From contig NZ_JASISS010000008.1 in assembly GCF_030063195.1 (NCBI RefSeq), forward strand, positions 62,001 through 126,000: a stretch of DNA of 64,000 nt, in the 5' to 3' direction. This document shows positions 21,221 to 29,859 of this stretch, one piece after another. The position numbers and the translations under genes were made by a program. The notes below the pieces were generated by a model. The model saw only the letters and a program-made list of their open reading frames with translations, did no database searches and was not told where the DNA came from. Source of the stretch: Cryobacterium sp. PH31-AA6 (GTDB taxonomy: Bacteria; Actinomycetota; Actinomycetes; Actinomycetales; Microbacteriaceae). Each line of letters begins with the position of its first letter. The first letter of the stretch is position 1.

Positions 21221-21478
21221 ATGACCGACACCCTGAATGCCCTCCGTGCCGTACTGATCGAAACCCTCGAGCTGCGCCAAAGCCCCGAGGAGCTGCGGGA
21301 GGACACGGCGTTGTTCGGCGCGTTGCCGGAACTGGACTCGTTCGGTGTCGTGAGCCTGGTGGCGTCCATCGAGGATCGCTTCGAGATCACGGTCGACGAC
21401 GACGAGTTCGGCGCCGAGATCTTCGAGACGGTTGGCACCCTGACCGGGTTTGTCGATGCAAAGCTCGCCGAAGCCTAG
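21221..21478 (+). CDS. Acyl carrier protein
   Basis: The 85-residue acidic helical protein has the phosphopantetheine attachment site LDSFGVVSLV, with Ser40 as the modified residue, and an ACP-type helix III (IFETVGTLTGFVDAKL). It starts 27 bases after the decarboxylase stop with an AAGGAG ribosome site. Placed between a ligase/decarboxylase pair and an asparagine-synthetase-like gene, it is a likely carrier for the activated or decarboxylated intermediate rather than the fatty-acid ACP (inference). Confidence 0.93.
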   Translation: MTDTLNALRAVLIETLELRQSPEELREDTALFGALPELDSFGVVSLVASIEDRFEITVDDDEFGAEIFETVGTLTGFVDAKLAEA

Positions 21479-23255
21479 CCACGAGGGGCCGGACGGCGCC
21501 CTTCCCGGTTTCGTCGCCGTGGAGCGCGATGCCCCGACGCTCGACGGGATGCTCGGGTCCCAGGAGGGACTGACGACCTCGATCTGTGGTGCGGCGAAAC
21601 TGACCTCGTGGGATGTGACATCGCTGAGTGAGAAACATTCGATCTTCGCGCTATCCCGGGTGATGAGAACCGAAAGCGGTGCGGTCTCGCCCGAAGAGAT
21701 CGCCGAAGGCATGCGTCACAACCCGGCGGGGCTGACGCGCCTGCTCCCGCCCTTCGCCGCCGTCCGCGGCGACGAACAGGGGGTGACCATGGTCGCCGAC
21801 GCGATGGGGTTCCGGCAGCTCTACCACAGCGTTCCCGATGCCCCCGGTGCGCCGGTGCTCTCGACCTCGGCCCTCTTTGCGGGCTGGATCCGCGGCGCCG
21901 AACTCGACCCGGCCGCCGTCGCCGTTCAGTCCCTGCTCGGCTGGCAACTCGGCCAACGCACCCTGTTTCGTGGGGTGGAGAAGCTCGACCCCGGTGCGGT
22001 CGCCCATCTCGATGCCGAGGGGGTGCACGTGGCCGCGACAGCGCGGAAACCCGAAGAGAGGATGTCGCTAGAGGACGCCGTGACTGCGGCGGCCCGGGTC
22101 TTACGCGTCTCGTTGGAGGCACTCCTGGACGACCACCCCGAGGCGGTCCTCCAACTCACCGGCGGTCAGGATTCCCGCCTGCTCCTCAGCGCTATCCCGA
22201 AAGCTCGCCGACGCGGGCTCCGGGCGATGACGCTGGGTGTTTCCGGCAGTGGGGACGTCACCGTAGCGAGGCAGCTCGCCGAGCGGAACGGACTGCGGCA
22301 CGAGGTGCGCGGCCTTGCCGCCCTCGATGGGTTGACTGCCGCGGCGGGTTGGGACCTCGTGCAGCGGGCCGCGATGCGGCTGGACGGCATGTCGGATCCG
22401 ATTGCCCTCGCGGCCCTCACCGTTGCGGAGGGCGGCTTCGATCAAGGAGTGCGGATCTCGGGCCTCGGTGGGGAGATCGCCCGTGGCTTCTATTACGTCG
22501 GTGGGGTCCGGGAGCGGTCGTTCACTCGCAAGGACGCGACCACACTCGCAGCGTGGCGAATGTTCGTGAATGAAGCAGTCGAGCCGGGCCTGCTCGACCC
22601 GGAGTTCTCCGCGTGGGCCCGCGCGACGGCCGACGATGAGGTGGCCTCTGCGCTGTCGAAGGGTGGGGACGAATGGTTCCGGGCCACGGACGAACTGTAC
22701 CTGCGACACCGGATGCAGCGATGGGCGGGGGTCACCGACACAGCTGTCGGTGCCCAGCGAACAGTGATCAACCCGATGCTTTGTCAGGAGTTTCTCAGTA
22801 TCGCATCGAGGCTTTCTCCGATGGACAAAGCGCACGCCCGCTTCCTCGCCAGGCTGCAGATGGAACTCGACCCCGAGCTGGGACGAATTCCGCTGGAGGG
22901 ACGGACGGCTCCGATTGCGACCGCCTACCCGACCCCGTGGCGATCGGCTGTCGGCGCCCTGGGCACGGGGCGCCGCCTGGCCAGGAAGGTCGGCCAACGC
23001 ATCCGGCGTGGGAATCGGCCTCCGGCGGGGGGTTCTGTGCTCGCCGGGAAGGTCGTCGCTCACTGGCGTGAGCATCCCGAACTCCTGTCGGCGACGGCAC
23101 TCTCGGCCTTCGTCCGGCCGGACTGGATCGACTCCGTGATCGACGGACGGCTCCATCCGCGACCCAGCTCGGTCGCGTTCCTGACGAACCTCATCGTCGC
23201 GAGCGGCGGACACCGAGCGCCCATTTCGAGGGATGTTCGCGCGGGCGCACAATAG
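21456..23255 (+). CDS. Asparagine-synthetase-like amide-forming enzyme
   Basis: The roughly 599-residue protein has a C-terminal asparagine-synthase ATP-pyrophosphatase domain with the P-loop variant LTGGQDSRLL (about residue 234; normal SGGxDS). The N-terminal half keeps remnants of the glutamine-amidotransferase fold (RLLPPFAAVRGD, LSTSALFAGW, GVEKLDPGAVAHL). It lacks an N-terminal Cys2, so it probably does not hydrolyse glutamine and may instead join an amine to a carboxyl-AMP, as beta-lactam-synthetase-like members do. The ATG at 21456 overlaps the ACP gene by 23 bases; later starts such as GTG 21519 are possible. It ends the module; its last codons are duplicated (see repeat). Confidence 0.82.
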   Translation: MQSSPKPSHEGPDGALPGFVAVERDAPTLDGMLGSQEGLTTSICGAAKLTSWDVTSLSEKHSIFALSRVMRTESGAVSPEEIAEGMRHNPAGLTRLLPPFAAVRGDEQGVTMVADAMGFRQLYHSVPDAPGAPVLSTSALFAGWIRGAELDPAAVAVQSLLGWQLGQRTLFRGVEKLDPGAVAHLDAEGVHVAATARKPEERMSLEDAVTAAARVLRVSLEALLDDHPEAVLQLTGGQDSRLLLSAIPKARRRGLRAMTLGVSGSGDVTVARQLAERNGLRHEVRGLAALDGLTAAAGWDLVQRAAMRLDGMSDPIALAALTVAEGGFDQGVRISGLGGEIARGFYYVGGVRERSFTRKDATTLAAWRMFVNEAVEPGLLDPEFSAWARATADDEVASALSKGGDEWFRATDELYLRHRMQRWAGVTDTAVGAQRTVINPMLCQEFLSIASRLSPMDKAHARFLARLQMELDPELGRIPLEGRTAPIATAYPTPWRSAVGALGTGRRLARKVGQRIRRGNRPPAGGSVLAGKVVAHWREHPELLSATALSAFVRPDWIDSVIDGRLHPRPSSVAFLTNLIVASGGHRAPISRDVRAGAQ

Positions 23256-23277
23256 CGACGCGCGGGCGCACAATAGC
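23238..23277 (+). repeat. Tandem duplication across the stop codon
   Basis: The 19-base sequence CGCGCGGGCGCACAATAGC occurs at 23238-23256 and again at 23259-23277, a 21-base period. The first copy encodes the last residues and stop of the asparagine-synthetase-like gene, so the second copy is a non-coding duplicate. Confidence 0.9.
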
Positions 23278-23336
23278 ACTTCGAGCGATGTAGGTTTGAC
23301 CTGTTGCGTTACGTCAGGTCTAATGGGACTGCCGCG

Positions 23337-23358
23337 CCCCCCCGAATGGGGGTCTACG
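23337..23358 (+). promoter_or_regulatory. CCCC-GAAT-GGGGGT motif upstream of the second DUF4082 gene
   Basis: CCCCCCCGAATGGGGG followed by TCTACG lies about 80-100 bases before the start at 23436. It matches the motif at 3214 and the minus-strand motif at 36213 in its C run, GAAY-type spacer and G run, and is a candidate operator shared by EPS-island transcripts. Confidence 0.5.
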
Positions 23359-23435
23359 TGATTTCCCTACGGCAAGCTCCCCGACCCCACCCACGGCGGG
23401 GGCTCACCGTATTCGAAAAGAAGACTAGGACGTAC

Positions 23436-25001
23436 ATGCATTCCCACACAGGTTCGGCGAGCCACGTCGCCACCACGCCCCTCAGCTCGAACCGCTTCGG
23501 TCGCATTGCAGCGTCGTTAGCGATGATGCTGGCTCTGCTCCTGACGACCAGCCAGTGGGCGTTGAGCCCCGCCACCGCCGCTGAAGCCACGATGCTCGGG
23601 GCCGCGGCTCCCACCGGCCTCGTCCAGCACAATGACACCAACGGAGTCGAGGTGGGAACTCGTTTCACCGCCCGCGTGAATGGCAAGGCCACCGGAATGC
23701 GCTTCTGGAAGGACAAGGACACCACCAGTACCCACACCGGAACCCTCTGGACCGCCCAGGGCAAGAAACTCGCCGCTGCGACGTTCGCCACGGAGTCGGC
23801 TTCCGGCTGGCAGATCGCTTCATTCGACCGGACGGTTGCCTTGACCGCGGGCCAGACCTACGTTGTCTCCTACTACGCCCCGAAGGGACGGTATGCAGTT
23901 ACGTATGATGTCCGCGCAAAGTCGAGTTCTCCCGACCTGACGATCTCATCAGGCTTCGGTGTGTACAAGTACGGTTCCCAGTCGCGATTCCCGACCAATA
24001 CCTACCGCAACAGTTCGTACTGGGTTGACCTGGTCTTCTCCTCCCAGACCACCCCCGTAGCGAAGCCGGCACCCACCCCGACGCCGGCCCCGGCACCGAC
24101 GACAACGCCGGCTCCGGCACCGACGACGACGCCGGCCCCGACGCCGACCACGGCGCCTGCTCCCACGCCGACCACGGCACCCGCCCCGGCCCCGGCGCCG
24201 GCCCCGACCGCCACGCCGTCCACGGGATTCCCGTCGGCGGCAACGACGGGAGTGCCCGCCGGAACGACCCTCTCCACCTACACCGGACCGTGCCGAATCA
24301 CGACCCCGAATACCGTCATTGACGCCAAGCGGGTGAACTGTGGGCCCCTGGACATCCAGGCGACCGGTGTAGTGATCACCCGTTCGATCATCAACGGAAC
24401 CGTCTCCACCAATGACTCGGGCACCGGATCGTTCACCATCAGTGACAGCGAGATCGTCATGGGAGCAGAGATGGGCACCGGAATCGGCGACGCCCGATTC
24501 ACGGCCCTCCGCGTGGAGGTCACCGGCGGGAACCGTTCGGTGAACTGCTACCTCGACTGCTCCATCACCGCCTCCTACGTGCACGGCCAGTTCCGTGACG
24601 CGAGCGGTGTCGCCCACGAATCCGGAATCCGGATGGGATCAGGTTCAGTCATCCGCGGCAACACCATCGCCTGCGACGCTCCTGACGTGGCTCCGGATGC
24701 CGGATGCTCGGCGGCCCTGACCGGCTACGGCGACTTCGCGGTCGTGAAGAACAACACGATTGACGGCAATCTGTTCGTCGGCGGCTCGGGCGGCTACTGC
24801 ACCTACGGTGGTGCGACTCCTGGCAAGCCGTTCTCCACCGGGACCCGGGACATCCGGTTCACGAACAACGTTTGGCAGCGCGGAGGATCGGGCAAGTGCG
24901 GTTTCTACGGGCCGATCACGTCGTTCGACTCCAACGCACCGGGCGCCGTGTGGTCCAACAACCGTTGGGACGACGGAGCTCTCGTCGCTGCGGCCAACTA
25001 G
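23436..25001 (+). CDS. Secreted DUF4082 protein with C-terminal beta-helix-like domain
   Basis: The 521-residue protein has a signal peptide (about 1-48, hydrophobic LAMMLALLLT, cleavage near ATAAEA). One DUF4082 module follows (about 53-204; VGTRFTARVNGK, HTGTLWTAQGKK, SGWQ, YVVSYYAPKGRYAV), then a Pro/Ala/Thr-rich linker (about 205-267). The C-terminal region (about 268-521) is rich in short Ile/Val/Asn/Gly turns (VITRSIINGTV, VIRGNTIAC, VVKNNTIDG), resembling right-handed parallel beta-helix proteins such as pectate-lyase-like folds. A polysaccharide-binding or -modifying role is inferred. The ATG at 23436 follows an AGGAC ribosome site; the frame is open to 23304 but gives no signal peptide context there. 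Confidence 0.83.
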   Translation: MHSHTGSASHVATTPLSSNRFGRIAASLAMMLALLLTTSQWALSPATAAEATMLGAAAPTGLVQHNDTNGVEVGTRFTARVNGKATGMRFWKDKDTTSTHTGTLWTAQGKKLAAATFATESASGWQIASFDRTVALTAGQTYVVSYYAPKGRYAVTYDVRAKSSSPDLTISSGFGVYKYGSQSRFPTNTYRNSSYWVDLVFSSQTTPVAKPAPTPTPAPAPTTTPAPAPTTTPAPTPTTAPAPTPTTAPAPAPAPAPTATPSTGFPSAATTGVPAGTTLSTYTGPCRITTPNTVIDAKRVNCGPLDIQATGVVITRSIINGTVSTNDSGTGSFTISDSEIVMGAEMGTGIGDARFTALRVEVTGGNRSVNCYLDCSITASYVHGQFRDASGVAHESGIRMGSGSVIRGNTIACDAPDVAPDAGCSAALTGYGDFAVVKNNTIDGNLFVGGSGGYCTYGGATPGKPFSTGTRDIRFTNNVWQRGGSGKCGFYGPITSFDSNAPGAVWSNNRWDDGALVAAAN

Positions 25002-25045
25002 GGCGCACGACTAAGGCTGCCGATTCTCAGGTGGCCGCCTGACAG

Positions 25046-25081
25046 GGGCGCGTGACCGATCCAATGATCGGGCACGCGCCC
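25046..25081. terminator. Bidirectional hairpin between convergent genes
   Basis: GGGCGCGTG-A-CCGATC, loop CAAT, and GATCGG-G-CACGCGCCC form a 15-bp stem with one A/G mismatch. It sits between the stops of the convergent genes at 25001 (plus) and 25095 (minus). There is no long T run. Confidence 0.75.
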
Positions 25082-25094
25082 TTATGTGCGTGCT

Positions 25095-25961
25095 CTACCA
25101 CTCCAGCAGGGTCAGCTCGCTGTAGAGGTAGTCGATTGTCTCGGCGGACACATTCTCGCTCCGGAGCATTTTCGCCCGAGGAGCACCGAGCTCGAAACCC
25201 AGGGCGGGGCTGAAACCGAGCACTCGGCGCTCCGCCAGCGTCGCCAGGGCCCCGTGCCGCAGGAGCAGATGCGAGCCGACCTGCGGCCACGCCGACCGCA
25301 GCAGGTCACGGTTTCCCCCGACATACAACGGCGAAGCAAACAACGGCAGCCGTTTGCGACGATCCTTGCGAACGACGAGGTATCCGTACTCTCCGTCCGC
25401 GATCGCCACGATGTGGCGGGTCGCGGGAGCCTCGCGGTGATCGCCGTAGACGAGGGAGTCCCGGCCCTCCAGGACCCGCGCGACAACGGCCGGATCGTCC
25501 GACACCGTCAACCCTCGACGCGGAAAGCGAGGCAGATTCGGTGCCAGCCGGGTCTTGGTGTCGAGCACGTCGAAGCCGAGCCTCAGGTTCAGCGCCACCA
25601 CGTTCCCGCTCGGTGAGAAGTCGGTGAACTCGAATCCTCGCTGCGCGAGGATCGCGCGGATCAGCCGAAAGCTGTGCGCGCGGTAGTCCTCGAGCACGCA
25701 GAAAGCCGCGAGGTTGCAGAACCTGCGCCTCTCGCCGCCGACGTCACGTTCGGAGTACACCGCGACGTAGGCTCCGACGATCCTGTCGTTCACGACGAGT
25801 TGGAACCCGTGGTTGGGCGCCTCGGCACCCCACGGGGGAGCGAGGAGGGAGCCCCAGGCCGCGGCAGGGACCCTCGAGTTCAGGTGCTCGTGGAGGAACC
25901 GGGAGACCGCATCGGCGTCCGCGGTCGTTATCGGTCGAACGTCGATCTTCTCGCGGTCCAT
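25095..25961 (-). CDS. GNAT-fold N-acetyltransferase-like protein
   Basis: The roughly 288-residue protein begins MDREKIDVRPITTADADAV, a typical GNAT N-terminus. It has a GNAT-like core (VGAYVAVYSER, CNLAAFCVLEDYRAHSFRLIRAIL, DFSPSGNVVALNLRLGF) over residues 5-140. The second half (about 150-288) is not recognised. It lies between EPS genes, so acylation of a sugar or of an amine made by the 18405-23255 module is possible, but this is inference. Starts at 25970 (ATG) and 25982 (TTG) are in frame; no clear ribosome site distinguishes them. It is divergent from the GT2 gene at 26062. Confidence 0.72.
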   Translation of the reverse strand: MDREKIDVRPITTADADAVSRFLHEHLNSRVPAAAWGSLLAPPWGAEAPNHGFQLVVNDRIVGAYVAVYSERDVGGERRRFCNLAAFCVLEDYRAHSFRLIRAILAQRGFEFTDFSPSGNVVALNLRLGFDVLDTKTRLAPNLPRFPRRGLTVSDDPAVVARVLEGRDSLVYGDHREAPATRHIVAIADGEYGYLVVRKDRRKRLPLFASPLYVGGNRDLLRSAWPQVGSHLLLRHGALATLAERRVLGFSPALGFELGAPRAKMLRSENVSAETIDYLYSELTLLEW

Positions 25962-25989
25962 GTGCCGCATATTACGGCACAATCGGCAC
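25961..25989. promoter_or_regulatory. Inverted repeat at the start of the GNAT gene
   Basis: TGTGCCG-CATATTA-CGGCACA is a perfect 7-bp inverted repeat (25961-25981) immediately upstream of the chosen start, with a third CGGCAC copy at 25984-25989. It could be an operator in the divergent intergenic region. Confidence 0.4.
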
Positions 25990-26061
25990 TTTCACCGGTA
26001 ACATTCTTCTCGAAGGTACTCCAGGATTTGGTTTCCGATGTGTCCCGCCGAAAGGAATCAC

Positions 26062-26937
26062 ATGCCGAGCATCGTGATCGCCGCGCACAACGAGGAGAAC
26101 GTGATCGGGCAGAACCTCGACGCTCTCCTCGCCCAGCAGACGGTCGACCCGCTCGAGATCATCGTGATCGCCAACGGGTGCACCGACCAAACGGTGGCCA
26201 TCGCGTCGCGTCCCGGCGTCATCGTGATCGATCGCGCCCCGCCGGGCAAGGCGGCGGCCGTCAACGCGGGCGACCTGGTCGCCACCGGGTTCCCCCGGGT
26301 CTACCTCGACGCCGACATCATTGTGCCGCCCGGCGGGCTCGCGGCCCTGGTCGCCCGACTCGCGGAGGCACCGTGCGTGCTCGCGGCGGTGCCTCGGCGC
26401 CGCATCGACACGGGAGGACGGCCCTGGCCCGTTCGCGCCTATTTCTCGATCAACGAGCGGTTGCCCGCGTTCCGGAACGGGCTCTTCGGACGGGGGATGA
26501 TCGCCGTGTCCGAGCAGGGTCGAGCCAGGTTCGACGCGTTCCCGGTCATGATCGCCGACGATCTCTTCCTCGACTCTCAGTTCACCGATGCCGAGAAGGC
26601 GGAGGTGGTCGGCGTCGAGGTCGTCGTGGCCGCCCCGTTCACGACCCGGGACCTGGTTCGACGCCTGGTCCGCGTGCGGCGCGGGAACGCCCAGATGCGG
26701 GCGGCCGCGGCAGCACAACAGATCGACGTGCGGGTGCGACCGGCCGACCGCTGGGCCTGGCTGTGCGAGGTTGCGCTGCCGAATCCCCGATTGCTGCCCG
26801 CGACCATTCCGTACGTGTCGATCACACTCCTCTCGGGACTCTTGGCCCGACGCCGGGTCAAGGCCGGTCAGGAGTGGGGCCGGGATGAGAGCACGCGTGG
26901 AACGCAATCGTCGGCAACGAACGGGGCATCGGCATGA
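26062..26937 (+). CDS. GT2-family glycosyltransferase
   Basis: The 291-residue GT-A enzyme has the nucleotide-binding start PSIVIAAHNEENVIGQNLDA, the PGKAAAVNAGDL loop and the metal-binding DxD in VYLDADIIVPP. A later segment (ADDLFLDSQF) may hold the catalytic acid. There is no C-terminal membrane anchor. AAAGGA precedes the ATG at 26062; the frame is open 24 bases further upstream. The stop overlaps the next gene, a NodB-type deacetylase, which suggests that the two act on the same polysaccharide. Confidence 0.87.
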   Translation: MPSIVIAAHNEENVIGQNLDALLAQQTVDPLEIIVIANGCTDQTVAIASRPGVIVIDRAPPGKAAAVNAGDLVATGFPRVYLDADIIVPPGGLAALVARLAEAPCVLAAVPRRRIDTGGRPWPVRAYFSINERLPAFRNGLFGRGMIAVSEQGRARFDAFPVMIADDLFLDSQFTDAEKAEVVGVEVVVAAPFTTRDLVRRLVRVRRGNAQMRAAAAAQQIDVRVRPADRWAWLCEVALPNPRLLPATIPYVSITLLSGLLARRRVKAGQEWGRDESTRGTQSSATNGASA

Positions 26938-27587
26938 TCATCAACCTCTGCTTTCACGGCATCGGAACCATCGATCACGAGAGGGAAGAGGGGGAGTCCC
27001 GGTACTGGGTGGCCACGGACCGATTCCTCCGGATCCTGGACGAGGTGCGCGAGAGCCCCAACGTGCGGCTCAGCTTTGACGATGGGAACCGCTCGGACGC
27101 CGAGGTGGCGTTCCCGGCCCTGCGTGAGCGCGCGCTGCGGGCGTCGTTCTTCGTGCTGGCCGGTCGGTTGAATGATCCGGCGAGCCTCTCTCCGTCCGAT
27201 CTTCGGGAGTTCCGCAGCGCGGGAATGGAGATCGGGAGCCACGGCTGGGCCCACATTCCGTGGCGCGGACTGGGCGAGGAGGAGGCCCGCCGGGAACTGG
27301 TGGACGCCCGATCGACGCTGGTCGAGGCCAGCGGCGGTGAAATCGACGACGCAGCCCTCCCGCTCGGGCGGTATGACCGTCAGCTGCTGGGACGACTGGC
27401 TCGGACCGGCTATCGAACGGTGTACACGAGCGATCGGTTTCCCGCGCGCTCCTCTGCGTGGCTTCAGGCCAGGTACAGCGTTACCGCCGGAGACACGGCG
27501 GAATCGATCCACTCGGTGATCGGGCATCGTGCGGGCGTGCGGGATGCGCGCAACATACTGGCGAGCACGGTCAAACGGATTCGCTGA
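26934..27587 (+). CDS. Polysaccharide deacetylase family protein (NodB homology)
   Basis: The 217-residue protein has the NodB motif LSFDDGNRSD (catalytic Asp and metal Asp) and the metal-binding HxxxH motif in GSHGWAHIPW. It has no signal peptide, so it may act in the cytoplasm on a lipid-linked or nucleotide sugar, or be a remote homologue with another substrate. It overlaps the GT2 stop by 4 bases. Its 3' end lies 5 bases from the end of the convergent GT2 gene on the other strand, and no terminator hairpin is obvious between them. Confidence 0.85.
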   Translation: MIINLCFHGIGTIDHEREEGESRYWVATDRFLRILDEVRESPNVRLSFDDGNRSDAEVAFPALRERALRASFFVLAGRLNDPASLSPSDLREFRSAGMEIGSHGWAHIPWRGLGEEEARRELVDARSTLVEASGGEIDDAALPLGRYDRQLLGRLARTGYRTVYTSDRFPARSSAWLQARYSVTAGDTAESIHSVIGHRAGVRDARNILASTVKRIR

Positions 27588-27592
27588 GGCCG

Positions 27593-28498
27593 CTACTCGG
27601 GCAAGAACGCGGAGCTCGCGCCGAGCTGCGGGGGCCGCAGCGACGGGCGCAACAACGCGCGCACCGTCGTCCAGGACTGTCGCTCGCCGAGGACCGCGCG
27701 ACGCAGCTCGACGACGATCGTCAGGCCGAAGTACAGCCACGTGCGCACCTCGCCCGTACGACGACGATAGAGGCGCACCCGATTGAGCATCTGCATCGTG
27801 TGCGTGGTCGCATTCTCGCCCGAGCCCCCGCCGACATGCATCGCGCCGGCGAGGGGCGTATAGACGGTGGCCCAGCCCGCATCCCTTGCCCTGAGGCTGA
27901 AATCGGTCTCCTCCGAGTAGAGGAAGAAGGACTCGTCCAGGCCGTCGAGCGCATCGAAGCACGGGCGATCGACGAGCAGGATCGCGCCCACCGCCCAGTC
28001 CACCTCGTGCTCGGTATCGTACTCGGCCGGGATCTCGATTCGCTCTGCGAAGAGCGGCAGTCGCGTGAAGCTCAACCCGCCGACTCGACCGAGCGTCGGT
28101 CCCCGCCGGAGAGTGGGGGAGAGACTGCCGTCCTCCTCCCGCACGCGCGGCGCGACAATGCCGGTATCGCTCCGCCGCCGGAGCACCTCAAGCATTCGTG
28201 GCACCGAATCGGGGTCGAGAGTGGCGTCGGGGTTGAGAATGAGGATTGTGGACGCCTCGGGGGAAGCGAGCACGGCTCGATTGATTCCGGCCGCGTAGCC
28301 GTCGTTCGACGCGCGCACGACGCCGCAGTCGGACCGACGCTCGAGCAATTCCGGTGTTCCGTCGGCTGAACCGTTGTCGACGACAACAACGGAATAGCTG
28401 AGGTGTCCGAAGGCGGCCGGCAGACTGTCCAGGAGTCCCGCCACGTGGCGCGTGCTGTTGTATGTGACGACGACCGCCGCCACATCCAGCGGCGTCAT
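27593..28498 (-). CDS. GT2-family glycosyltransferase (rhamnosyltransferase-like)
   Basis: The 301-residue GT-A enzyme begins MTPLDVAAVVVTYNSTRHV and has VVVVDNGSADGTPELL, AAGINRAVL and the DxD-type LILNPDATLDPDS, followed by WAVGAILLVDRPCFDALDGLDESFFLYSEE-type acceptor motifs. This order is typical of the WcaA/RfbN rhamnosyltransferase-like GT2 group. The ATG at 28498 was chosen because it overlaps the stop of the upstream polymerase-like gene by 4 bases; a longer frame would extend into that gene. It is the last gene of a minus-strand operon running from 31442. Confidence 0.9.
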   Translation of the reverse strand: MTPLDVAAVVVTYNSTRHVAGLLDSLPAAFGHLSYSVVVVDNGSADGTPELLERRSDCGVVRASNDGYAAGINRAVLASPEASTILILNPDATLDPDSVPRMLEVLRRRSDTGIVAPRVREEDGSLSPTLRRGPTLGRVGGLSFTRLPLFAERIEIPAEYDTEHEVDWAVGAILLVDRPCFDALDGLDESFFLYSEETDFSLRARDAGWATVYTPLAGAMHVGGGSGENATTHTMQMLNRVRLYRRRTGEVRTWLYFGLTIVVELRRAVLGERQSWTTVRALLRPSLRPPQLGASSAFLPE

Positions 28499-29853
28499 GC
28501 TCGGGCCGCCTTCTGGTGGCCCGGTGGCTGCGACGTCGCCGCCGCCGTCTCCGCCGCGAAGACGGTGCGCACGCTCCCGCACAGGCCGGCGAGGAGGAAG
28601 AGCATACCGCCGGCGATCGGGAAGGACAGCGCGTCAAAGAACGCGAACAGAACGGCGACGTTGAAGACGGATGCGGCGAGGGCGTGCCCCAGCAGCCGCA
28701 CGTCCAGGTCGGTGGAGTGCCACGCGTTCCGGGCGCTCCAGATTCCCGCGGCGAAGAATGCGGCGAAGGCAATGACGCCCAGGATGCCCAGTTCGATGGC
28801 GATCAGCACCCATTGGTTGTCGAAAATGTAGTACCGAGGCAGGAACAAGCCGAAGCCGGATCCGATCACCGGTGAGGGGGACATGAACTCGGGAATCCGT
28901 TCCAGACCATTCGTTCGAGACTCCGTACTCGGGTCCGTCGCGGCGCCCGCGAACAGGTTGATCGTCGTCGACAGCAGACCGGGGAGGGCGGCGAAGACGA
29001 CCAGGGTGACAACGGTGCCCGCGCCGAACACGGCGGCGCGGTACCGAGCCGGAACCGCCGGGATCATCGACAGCATAGCCACCGCGAATCCGATGATGGC
29101 CGACCGGGAGACGGCCACCAACGACGAGAGCGAGATCAGGCCGATGGGCAACCACCACCAGAGTCCACCCTGGGTTCTGCTCGATCGGAATCCGCGCGAG
29201 ATCGCGGCGGCGATGACGAGCGGCAGCGCGGCGTTGATCGCGGTCGCGTACTCGAGCGGGTGGATGGCCGTTCCGGACGAGCGAATCACCCCGGCGCGCT
29301 CCTGAATGCCTCCCGCCATGCTCAGCCCGGGAATCGTGCCGAAGAAGTCCACGATCCCCAGCCCGGTGAAGAACTGCGCGAGGCCCAGAGTTGCGAGCAA
29401 ACCGGCGCCGACTCCGATCCGGCGAACCATGCTGGCGAGATCGTTCTTCGTGCGGACGCCATCGACCGCGACGAGTAGCACTCCCGCCCAGGACAGCAAC
29501 CGTAACAGTGCCGTGAAAGCCGGGCTCACCTGGTCGTCGGGTTGGCCGCGCAGCATGGCGGCCGCGAAACTCACGAGCACTACCAGCAGAAAGGCCACGA
29601 AGGTGAACCGCACCGGTTGTGAGACCGCGCCCGCCTCGGGCGCTCGTGCCTGCAGCCGGTGCACCGTCCACCAGCAGAGCAGAACGAGCCCCCAGATCAG
29701 TGAGGGACTACCGAGCGATCCGAGCGCGGTGACCACGACGCCCGAGGGTATCGCCAGAAGCAGAACGAGGTACACCGTGAGCATCGACACCGCATCCGCC
29801 CCGCGGCGCGGGGCAGCGACGAACGGCTTCTGCGACGAGCCCTCGACGATCAT
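28495..29853 (-). CDS. O-antigen ligase/polymerase-like membrane protein (Wzy candidate)
   Basis: The 452-residue protein has about 10-12 hydrophobic segments. A large loop (residues about 310-350; TESRTNGLERIPEFMSPSPVIGSGFGLF) matches the Wzy_C/O-antigen-ligase family region. A Gram-positive cell has no lipid A to ligate to, so the likely job is polymerisation of the flipped repeat units. It sits 6 bases after a Wzz-like gene, the expected polymerase/co-polymerase pairing. The N-terminus (MIVEGSSQKPFVAAP) is polar and cytoplasmic. Confidence 0.85.
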   Translation of the reverse strand: MIVEGSSQKPFVAAPRRGADAVSMLTVYLVLLLAIPSGVVVTALGSLGSPSLIWGLVLLCWWTVHRLQARAPEAGAVSQPVRFTFVAFLLVVLVSFAAAMLRGQPDDQVSPAFTALLRLLSWAGVLLVAVDGVRTKNDLASMVRRIGVGAGLLATLGLAQFFTGLGIVDFFGTIPGLSMAGGIQERAGVIRSSGTAIHPLEYATAINAALPLVIAAAISRGFRSSRTQGGLWWWLPIGLISLSSLVAVSRSAIIGFAVAMLSMIPAVPARYRAAVFGAGTVVTLVVFAALPGLLSTTINLFAGAATDPSTESRTNGLERIPEFMSPSPVIGSGFGLFLPRYYIFDNQWVLIAIELGILGVIAFAAFFAAGIWSARNAWHSTDLDVRLLGHALAASVFNVAVLFAFFDALSFPIAGGMLFLLAGLCGSVRTVFAAETAAATSQPPGHQKAARA

Positions 29854-29859
29854 GCCGAC

